Below, in pieces: positions 43,146 to 49,164 of a stretch of 49,164 nt of DNA. The number at the start of each line of letters is the position of its first letter. Position 1 is the stretch's first letter. Origin of the DNA: Physcocola sp002396385 (GTDB lineage Bacteria > Bacteroidota > Bacteroidia > Bacteroidales > Paludibacteraceae); NCBI GenBank assembly GCA_946535435.1, contig CAMNDM010000028.1, positions 1 through 49,164 of the forward strand, given 5' to 3'. The notes beneath the pieces were generated by a model. That model was not told the origin of the DNA. It made no database searches and worked only from the letters and a program-made list of their open reading frames with translations. Both the position numbers and the translations under genes were made by a program.

Positions 43146-43259
43146 TATATTTGCAGTGTGTAAAGCAAAACTAGAAACAACATAACTACATTATTTTGAC
43201 CTAAACAGAATTGTGTGTTAAATGAAAAAAGACAGCGCGTTGAGCGTTGTCTTTTTTAT
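43146..43259 (+). ncRNA. Possible small RNA beside the GH9 gene
   Basis: A TATATTTG -7 match at 43146-43153 would start plus-strand transcription near 43160. The hairpin at 43225-43259 would end it, giving about 100 nt with no credible reading frame. No RNA family is recognised; the hairpin may serve only the minus-strand gene. Confidence 0.3.
43225..43259. terminator. Terminator of the FGE-like gene
   Basis: A stem with AAAAAAGACA on the left and TGTCTTTTTT on the right encloses a GCGC/GCGT inner part and a small loop; A and T tracts on both sides let it act in either direction. Confidence 0.7.
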
Positions 43260-43280
43260 TTGGTGTTGGTGTATATCTGC

Positions 43281-44102
43281 TTATTTCATGACCAGCCTGA
43301 AACCCAAATTCCGGTCTTTGTAGTTTGCGACGTTGTAGCCTCTGCAGGTGTTACGCGAACCGTGGACGTTGTAACGGTATCCTCCACCCCGTAGTACGTG
43401 GAGTGAACCGCTGTCGGGCCCGGTCGGGTCTTTTTGCTTGCAATCGCTATAGTCGCCCTTAAAGTCGTTGCACCATTCCCATACGTTGCCGCTCAGGTCG
43501 TAAATGCCTAACTCGTTAGGTTTCTTCAAAGCAACATTGTGTAGCTTGTTGTCAGAGTTCTCTTCGTACCATCCAACTTCGTCTAGAACATCGCTGCCCG
43601 AGTGCTTGTAGTTGTTGCCGAAGATTCCACCTCTGGCCGCAAATTCCCATTGGGCCTCTGTTGGTAATGAGAATTTCTTGTCGGCAGGTAGTTGGTTGGT
43701 TGCGTGTAGACTGTCGTTTAAAATGGAAATAAACTGCAGTGCCTCGTTGAACGAAATGAAGTAGGCGGGCATATTGTCGCTTAATCCATTTTCCGTACTC
43801 CATTGGCTGCTGTCTTTCATAACGGCTTTCCACAAGCCTTGTGTCACTTCGGTCTCACCGATGCTGTAATCTCCTAATGAGACTTTGTGGACGGGGCCTT
43901 CGTAGTCGTAGGCCAGCGTGTCGAAATTGTCCTTGTTTGGGTCGTTCGCTTGAGCTCCCATTTTGAAACTCCCGCCGTCGACAAACACCATGTTGAATTT
44001 GCTTCCGTTGATTTTGTATGTAGATATTTTTGGGGTTGTTGAGTTCTGACAGCCCGATAATGCAAATATCCCGATAGCTATTGTTAAAGTAGGTCTAATC
44101 AT
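43281..44102 (-). CDS. Lipoprotein with formylglycine-generating-enzyme-like domain
   Basis: A 273-residue lipoprotein (lipobox FALSGC, Cys18) with an FGE-sulfatase (SUMF1-like) domain: MVFVDGGSFKMGAQAND, IGETEVTQGLWKAVM, SLPTEAQWEFAARGG, IYDLSGNVWEWCNDF and VLRGGGYRYNVHGSRN. The second of the two catalytic cysteine positions of true FGE is not evident by eye, and Bacteroidota use such domains also in gliding/T9SS proteins (GldJ, GldK), which are longer. A catalytic role is therefore unproven. It lies between the two GH9 genes on the same strand but has its own promoter and terminator. Confidence 0.85.
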   Translation of the reverse strand: MIRPTLTIAIGIFALSGCQNSTTPKISTYKINGSKFNMVFVDGGSFKMGAQANDPNKDNFDTLAYDYEGPVHKVSLGDYSIGETEVTQGLWKAVMKDSSQWSTENGLSDNMPAYFISFNEALQFISILNDSLHATNQLPADKKFSLPTEAQWEFAARGGIFGNNYKHSGSDVLDEVGWYEENSDNKLHNVALKKPNELGIYDLSGNVWEWCNDFKGDYSDCKQKDPTGPDSGSLHVLRGGGYRYNVHGSRNTCRGYNVANYKDRNLGFRLVMK

Positions 44103-44125
44103 ATTGTTTGACTTTTCATCTTTTG

Positions 44126-44133
44126 CAAAGATA
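44126..44133 (-). promoter_or_regulatory. Candidate -7 element for the FGE-like gene
   Basis: The minus strand reads TATCTTTG, an exact TAnnTTTG match, about 24 nt before the ATG. Confidence 0.55.
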
Positions 44134-44287
44134 TTTCATTTTTTTTAAAATCCAACTGATTTACAGGGTATATTATTCTAATGGTTCTTAGAAACTTATT
44201 CTCCGACGAAGTGGACGTGTTTTGTGGCGAAAGATAGGGCTCGAATACAGTGCCAATGTGGCGTCAACCAGCTATGTCTCGCAAAAA

Positions 44288-44320
44288 AACAGGCAGGAAC
44301 TTTTGCTCCTGCCTGTCTTT
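44288..44320 (-). terminator. Terminator of the second GH9 gene
   Basis: A perfect 10-bp stem ACAGGCAGGA / TCCTGCCTGT (44289-44298 with 44307-44316), followed on the minus strand by seven T. Confidence 0.82.
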
Positions 44321-44341
44321 TTATAATGTTTTCCCCCTTCC

Positions 44342-47263
44342 TTATTCTTTAATAAACTGGTTTATGTAAACTCCGTTATTGGTAATCACACGCACGGTGT
44401 AGATGCCTTTAACAAGGTTTGATACGTTTACAGGCCCGTTTAAAACGGCTGTTGTTATGATTTGGCCTGCAGCGTTCAAAATTTGAACCTTAGCTACTCC
44501 TTCTTCAGCAATTTCGATGTTCAGTTCACCATATGCAGGGTTAGGGTACAGTTTGCAGTTGTAGTTGCTGGTGGTTTCTGTTATTCCGGCTCCTTGCTCG
44601 TATTTCGCATAAACAATGGCTCTGCCGCAGCCGCTACCCGCCTGAATCTGCCAGTTGGCTATAGCGGTCATAGCTCCATTGCTTGACTCGCCATTGCTGA
44701 CTCCGGTAATTTCAATAGCGTCGCCCATGTTTTTGTAGGTGCCGTATTGCGGCCCTTTGTCGTAGAAAGCCACGCTGCTGCTGCTAGGCTTAGCGTACAT
44801 GCTGTAGCTGCCGGCTTCTAACTCAATTGGCTTGCTGAGCTGCACAGTATACCATCCGGCTTTAGATATGTTTATAGCGTCAGAGACAAACTCTCCCTTA
44901 GAATTTCCTTCCAATACGAAAGAAATGGTCTGGCTTCCAGCTGTATAAACATCTTTGATCAATACGTCAAATCCGTTAATCAACACAGGTTTCTTCACTT
45001 TGAAAAGAACGCTGATGTTTCCCCAGTTAAGCGCTTCGCCCGAGAAACTTGACTTTTCCGGACCGGCTACAAATGAAGAGCTTCCCGCATTTTGAACATA
45101 GAAGGTACTGTTTTTGCTGATTTTCGTGGTGTAGGTGCTGCCAGTGCCTAACAGGTTCCCGTCTTCTGCCGCATCGTACCACTCATAGTCTCCATCGTCC
45201 TCAACTTTCAGGACAACAGTCCCGTCGGAAGTTGATACCGCATCTGAAACCTTAGGCAGCTTCGATGTGACGGTGCTCGCCGCCTTCTTGGAGGAACAGC
45301 CTGTCGCGGAGATGGCTACCTGGTAAGAACCGGCTTGTCGAACAGTCAGTTTGCTGCCAGTTTCGTTTGCAATAATGTCGCCGTCTTTGCTCCATTGGTA
45401 GGTTACGTTCGCGTCAACAGTCGCATCGAATTCGAAGAACGCTGGGTCGCAGAGTTCAACCATTCTCTGAATGTCAGGCGATGGCAGATCGGCAAGGATC
45501 TCCACTTTGCCTTCGGTCTGCCATTCGCCGGCCGAGTCAATTACACAGGTGTAAGAGCCTGATTTTGTCGCCTTGTAGGTACTTGCGTTGGCACTCTTCT
45601 CAACTTGAGTCCCGTCGAGCAACCAAGTGAAGGTCTTTTTCCCGTCGGCTGGCACTTTGCTGTCAAGGGTAATCGATTCCAAGCCACAAATGCTCTTGTC
45701 TTCGCCCAACTCAGGAGTAGGGTGACCGAACTTGTTGGTGTTGACCGGATTGAGGATGGAGTTGATGTAACCCAAAGCGCTAACCAGTCCGGCATTGTAG
45801 TCGATGCCGCCTTCAGAAAAAGTGTATTGTTTTTCACTGTCGGTGTAAGCACCGTCGTTCAGTGAACCTCCCACCATATAGCCTAACTGCATAAACTTCT
45901 CTTGGTTGGAAAGGTTGCCTTCGTCGTTGTTGTCCAAACCGTAGAAGTTGCGGTGGTGTGGGTAGTGTGGGTATTTTTCTCCAAAACCAACGATGTAAGA
46001 GAAATTCCTCCCATTGCTTCCCATAATGTATTCAATTGAGGCGAGAGCGTAAGGGTCAACCTTGTCGAGGTCACCATTCATTTTGGCATACAGGCCTCTG
46101 ACGAACGATTGGTTAGCTGGGAATCGGAGAATTCCCCATACGTCGTTCTTTACGTTCATAAAGTGTCCGCTGGCTGGCAGATACATGTTGGCAAGAAACG
46201 AAAGGGCAGTCTTGGCGTTGCTTTGTTCCGTTCCGCTACCATACATGGCCATCAGGTAGCAGGCCAGGTCTTCGGTGTTGTTGTAGCAGAGCGAGAAATT
46301 GTGGTTGTAGCCAGATTCCTTAGCCATCCAGCCCGAATATTTTTTAGCTTCTGCCAAATAGGAGCCGTCGCCAGTGGTTCTGTAAAGTTCCATACAGAGA
46401 ATAACAATATCAGGCTCAAACTTGTCCTTGGCGGGGTAGTAACCGCCACCATCGGCATTGCTTTTAGCCGTCTTGTCAACATATTCGTAAGCAGTTTTAG
46501 CCTTTTCCAGACATTTTGCAGCATAGGCGGGATCAAACGGTTTGTAAGACCTGGCCATCGATGCCAGAGTGGCACCGCACAAGGCTGTCATAGAGGTTGT
46601 ACCGCCGGTGGCTTTCTTCACAGGGCGCGAGCCTTCCCGCTCACCGCCTTGGCTTCTTGGTAGCACCGCCTTTACTGACGAAGTACACCAAATCTTGTGG
46701 TCGTCGTCGCCATTGCCTACCTGGTAATAGAAGGTGCCTTCGTTTCGGATACACTTCATAAAGTAGTCAGTGGCATATTTCACCTCGTCAAGAATGTCGG
46801 GAATGCCGTTAGGCTTTCCGGCTTTTCCTTCCCAAGTGTAATTGCTTGCCGCAATATACCCCTCGTAGTTCTGAGAGTAGAAATCTTCATATCCCCCTGG
46901 AAATTCGCTATAGCCCAAAGCCAGCATATAGCCGGCGAAATATTCAGTTTGTCCGAACTTTACATGGTCGCCACAGTCAAACCAGCCTCCGGTAAGGTCG
47001 TAGTCGCCGTCGGCATCTTTTACGAAGTCTTGCCCTTTCACAAAACTTCCAAGGTATGGGGTTATTTCTGAAGATGTTTTTGTGGGCTCGTGCTCGGCTA
47101 TCAGCCAGCTGTGTCCGGCGCCTGAACGTTGCGCTCCGTAGAAACGGGCCGTCATCCACAGCGCTTTTTGGTACTGCTCTTTGTCGAATTGCTGTGCGTG
47201 GGTTGCTCCTCCCAACGAAGACAAGAGTAGTGCGGTTGTTATTAATTTGTAAGTGTTTCTCAT
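44342..47263 (-). CDS. Multidomain family 9 glycoside hydrolase with Ig-like domains and T9SS tail
   Basis: A secreted 973-residue endoglucanase-type enzyme. Signal peptide about 1-23 (MRNTYKLITTALLLSSLGGA); GH9 barrel about 28-505 with the canonical GGWFDCGDHVKFGQT (aspartates near 96 and 99), YPHYPHHRNFYG (about 433) and EGGIDYNAG (acid glutamate near 481). Two or three Ig/PKD-like domains follow (about 515-760; PELGEDKSICG, VTYQWSKDGDIIAN), then a beta-sandwich of unknown type (about 765-890) that may bind carbohydrate, and a type A T9SS domain (CKLYPNPAYGELNIEI). It is a close paralogue of the shorter GH9 enzyme downstream, with the standard active site. Confidence 0.93.
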   Translation of the reverse strand: MRNTYKLITTALLLSSLGGATHAQQFDKEQYQKALWMTARFYGAQRSGAGHSWLIAEHEPTKTSSEITPYLGSFVKGQDFVKDADGDYDLTGGWFDCGDHVKFGQTEYFAGYMLALGYSEFPGGYEDFYSQNYEGYIAASNYTWEGKAGKPNGIPDILDEVKYATDYFMKCIRNEGTFYYQVGNGDDDHKIWCTSSVKAVLPRSQGGEREGSRPVKKATGGTTSMTALCGATLASMARSYKPFDPAYAAKCLEKAKTAYEYVDKTAKSNADGGGYYPAKDKFEPDIVILCMELYRTTGDGSYLAEAKKYSGWMAKESGYNHNFSLCYNNTEDLACYLMAMYGSGTEQSNAKTALSFLANMYLPASGHFMNVKNDVWGILRFPANQSFVRGLYAKMNGDLDKVDPYALASIEYIMGSNGRNFSYIVGFGEKYPHYPHHRNFYGLDNNDEGNLSNQEKFMQLGYMVGGSLNDGAYTDSEKQYTFSEGGIDYNAGLVSALGYINSILNPVNTNKFGHPTPELGEDKSICGLESITLDSKVPADGKKTFTWLLDGTQVEKSANASTYKATKSGSYTCVIDSAGEWQTEGKVEILADLPSPDIQRMVELCDPAFFEFDATVDANVTYQWSKDGDIIANETGSKLTVRQAGSYQVAISATGCSSKKAASTVTSKLPKVSDAVSTSDGTVVLKVEDDGDYEWYDAAEDGNLLGTGSTYTTKISKNSTFYVQNAGSSSFVAGPEKSSFSGEALNWGNISVLFKVKKPVLINGFDVLIKDVYTAGSQTISFVLEGNSKGEFVSDAINISKAGWYTVQLSKPIELEAGSYSMYAKPSSSSVAFYDKGPQYGTYKNMGDAIEITGVSNGESSNGAMTAIANWQIQAGSGCGRAIVYAKYEQGAGITETTSNYNCKLYPNPAYGELNIEIAEEGVAKVQILNAAGQIITTAVLNGPVNVSNLVKGIYTVRVITNNGVYINQFIKE

Positions 47264-47306
47264 ATGCAGTTACTGTTTTGTTCTTTTGTTATTGGTTCAA
47301 ATTACC

Positions 47307-47314
47307 CAAATATA
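47307..47314 (-). promoter_or_regulatory. Candidate -7 element for the second GH9 gene
   Basis: The minus strand reads TATATTTG, an exact TAnnTTTG match, about 44 nt before the ATG at 47263. Confidence 0.55.
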
Positions 47315-47347
47315 CGTATTATTTCTATGTGTACGTTTTTTCCTCTT

Positions 47348-49164
47348 TTAAAAACGTATTAGAGTGAAGTGCCCGGTCTCTTCCTGGTCGTTCAATTGTA
47401 CCACTATCCTGTACCAATAGTCGGTCGATGGCATTGGGTGCCCGTTGTAGGTCCCATCCCATCCGTCGTAGTAGTTGTGGTACGTTTTCAAACACTTTCC
47501 CCACCGGTTGTATATCTCGATGGTGTATTCGTCGTAGAGTTCGAGATTCTTTATTTCCCACCGGTCTAAGATGCCGTCTCCGTTCGGAGTAACCACTTTA
47601 GCCGGAATTACGGGCACATAGTAGCTGAAGCGCTTTTTGGCAATGCAACCTTTATCGTCTTTAACATACGCCATGTGTACACCGATGTCCAGTTTCTCAA
47701 AGTCAATGTTGTTGTGCCAATCGCCTAAACTGTCTATTTGGTAGTAGTAAGGCTCTGTTCCATTGGAAACAAGTATGACAAGTCCTTCTCCAGATTGATT
47801 TACTCCGGCTGCTGTAATAATCGGACTTGGAGTCGTTACAATTCCCACGTTCAGAGTGTCTTGGCAGTAGCCGTTGTCAAGACTCACCTGGTAACTTACC
47901 GAGTCGCCTCTGAACACGACATCGGTGTTGCTGCAGGTTGGACAAGCGACACCTGTGGTCGGCTCCCATTGGTACTTGGTGGCCGGAATAGAGTCAAGGT
48001 GTACGCTCAAATGGTGCTTGCCACAAAGGAGGAATGTAGTGTCGTCTAAATGAACACTAGGGACGGCAATAACAGTGATGCGGGTCTTTACCTTGCATTC
48101 GTAATTGTCAAATTCCATCAATGTGGTGAAAGTCGTATCTCGGCTCATCCATTCTCCGTTTAATATCTGTACGGGTTTGTCAACACACGTGCGGTATACG
48201 AAAGCGGTGTCGTGTTGGTAACCGTAACTTACTTTGTAAACAATAAAACTGTCGCAACCAGCCTGATCGGTCAGTGTGTCGCGGAAAGAACCCACTTTGC
48301 TGAAGATGTGCCCGTTGTACGTTGTGCTGTCGCCTTTGCATATGGTGATAGGTATCACCGTTGGAGTTCCGGGTCTTGTGACGGTAAGGCGGAGTATGGT
48401 GGTGCTGTCGCAACCGCCAGCTGTTTTGCTGACTTGTTTATAGATGCCCGATTTTGTGTAAACCGTATCGTTGAAATGGTATTCTTGTCCTTGACAGATG
48501 GTATCGAATATGGTGGCACTTATTGGGTAGGTTGTTAACCGTAGGTACACGGTACTGTCGCATCCTTCAGGTGTTTTAAAGGTCCGTTTGTAATTGCCCG
48601 GTTCTTTTAGTAGCGTGTCGCCGAACAAGAATGAACTTCCTTGACAGATGCTCTCGTTAACAATGCTGTGTATTTCTTCTACTTGTAGAATAAGCGTTAC
48701 GGTGCTGTCGCATCCTTCAGGTGTTTTAAAGGTGTGTTTGTATTTTCCAGCCTTACGGAGTTCGTTGCCTCCGAACAAATAGGAACTTCCCTTGCATATG
48801 GTGACGGTTTCGTCCCTTTCAATAGCATAGGTGGTCAGGTGCAGGGTGACCGTGCTGTCGCACCCGTCGGGCGTTTTGAACGTATGCTTATAGTCTCCCG
48901 CCACACTGTAGTAGGTGCCCCCGAACTCGAAAAAGCTGCCCTCGCAGATAGATGCCGAGAATTCGGAGCTGATAGGGTAGGTGGTCAGATGCAGCGTAAC
49001 CGTGCTGTCGCACCCGTCGGGCGTTTTGAACGTGTGCGTATAGTTTCCCGCCACACTGTAGTAGGTGCCCCCGAACTCGAAAAAGCTGCCCTCGCAGATG
49101 GATTCTGAAAATTCGGAGCTGATAGGGTAGGTGGTCAGATGCAGCGTAACCGTGCTGTCGCACC
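47348..49164 (-). CDS. Repeat-rich secreted protein with T9SS type B sorting domain, N terminus outside window
   Basis: The frame is open to the window edge, so the true start lies beyond 49164; the GTG at 49054 is internal. At least five 50-residue repeats follow one another, each with a Cys-Glu-Gly-Ser...FGG motif and HTFKTPDGCDSTVTLHL. Then come divergent repeats, a PKD/Ig-like region (YQWEPTTGVACPTCSN) and the type B sorting domain (VVTPNGDGILDRWEI, IYNRWGKCLKTY, DGTYNGHPMPSTDYWY, ending GHFTLIRF). Such proteins are exported by T9SS and often stay on the surface as adhesins. Its ligand is unknown. The second GH9 gene is next on the same strand. Confidence 0.9.
   Translation of the reverse strand, partial: CDSTVTLHLTTYPISSEFSESICEGSFFEFGGTYYSVAGNYTHTFKTPDGCDSTVTLHLTTYPISSEFSASICEGSFFEFGGTYYSVAGDYKHTFKTPDGCDSTVTLHLTTYAIERDETVTICKGSSYLFGGNELRKAGKYKHTFKTPEGCDSTVTLILQVEEIHSIVNESICQGSSFLFGDTLLKEPGNYKRTFKTPEGCDSTVYLRLTTYPISATIFDTICQGQEYHFNDTVYTKSGIYKQVSKTAGGCDSTTILRLTVTRPGTPTVIPITICKGDSTTYNGHIFSKVGSFRDTLTDQAGCDSFIVYKVSYGYQHDTAFVYRTCVDKPVQILNGEWMSRDTTFTTLMEFDNYECKVKTRITVIAVPSVHLDDTTFLLCGKHHLSVHLDSIPATKYQWEPTTGVACPTCSNTDVVFRGDSVSYQVSLDNGYCQDTLNVGIVTTPSPIITAAGVNQSGEGLVILVSNGTEPYYYQIDSLGDWHNNIDFEKLDIGVHMAYVKDDKGCIAKKRFSYYVPVIPAKVVTPNGDGILDRWEIKNLELYDEYTIEIYNRWGKCLKTYHNYYDGWDGTYNGHPMPSTDYWYRIVVQLNDQEETGHFTLIRF
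48391..49164 (-). repeat. Tandem 150-bp repeat inside the type B sorting gene
   Basis: Units of exactly 150 bp (50 codons): 48841-48990 and 48991-49140 differ at about 9 positions, and a third copy starts at 49141 and runs off the window. Units at 48691-48840, 48541-48690 and 48391-48540 keep the period but have diverged. Confidence 0.85.

Larger units (their letters stand above)
42939..43280. other. Upstream region of the first GH9 gene
   Basis: The 342 bp hold the GH9 -7 element, a pair of direct repeats ending TTTTTTTACC (43085-43100 and 43107-43125), a plus-strand TATATTTG (43146-43153) and the terminator of the FGE-like gene. No protein-coding frame is credible. Confidence 0.5.

Noticed and set aside
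48391..49164. Evenly spaced repeats that could suggest a CRISPR array
   Set aside because: The 150-bp units are in frame and encode a 50-residue protein repeat; there are no unique spacers.

Overview
The window looks like a chromosomal segment of a Bacteroidota bacterium, most likely order Bacteroidales. The reasons are type IX secretion (T9SS) C-terminal sorting domains on several secreted proteins, a fused SecDF, a very long LepB, a SusC/RagA-type plug sequence, short SDDD-type lipoproteins, and a recurring TAnnTTTG -7 promoter element with start codons about 15-55 nt downstream. No rRNA, tRNA, CRISPR array, phage or insertion sequence was recognised.

Layout. 1-53 is the tail of a T9SS type B sorting domain. 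recJ (minus) is divergent from a large secreted CotH-kinase/lamin-tail protein (plus, 2281-5760). 5959-10484 is a minus-strand run lysC-lysA-glycosyltransferase-mazG. 10968-15219 holds two overlapping DUF4139 (MuiA-like) envelope proteins; the first carries a SusC/RagA TonB-receptor plug nested inside it. metH and a ClC/CBS channel (minus) are divergent from exonuclease III (plus). Two small DUF5362-like membrane proteins and a MATE exporter follow. Next is about 700 bp without a convincing gene but bounded by terminators (23531-24223), then a lipoprotein. 25101-27491 is a MORN-repeat protein with xseA-xseB. A lipoprotein with an apparent signal-peptide frameshift, dapB-lepB, a DUF3108 protein, an NtrC-like regulator without a helix-turn-helix and an exported orphan protein follow on the plus strand. 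The minus strand then carries SPOR protein-exported protein-folE, panE, secDF and a FemAB/GNAT-like transferase.

41124-47263 is a plant-polysaccharide module: two GH9 endoglucanases with T9SS tails flank a formylglycine-generating-enzyme-like lipoprotein. The window ends inside a large repeat protein with a type B sorting domain and a nearly exact 150-bp tandem repeat.

How the genes fit together. lysC, lysA and dapB serve the aspartate/diaminopimelate pathway (lysine and peptidoglycan). recJ, xthA and xseAB serve DNA repair. secDF and lepB take cargo across the inner membrane, and T9SS (core machinery not in the window) would deliver the CotH protein, the GH9 enzymes and the repeat protein to the cell surface or medium. 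The most unusual items are the plug domain inside a DUF4139 protein, the HTH-less sigma-54-type regulator, the gene-free terminator-bounded region, a possible small RNA next to the GH9 genes, and the frameshifted lipoprotein.
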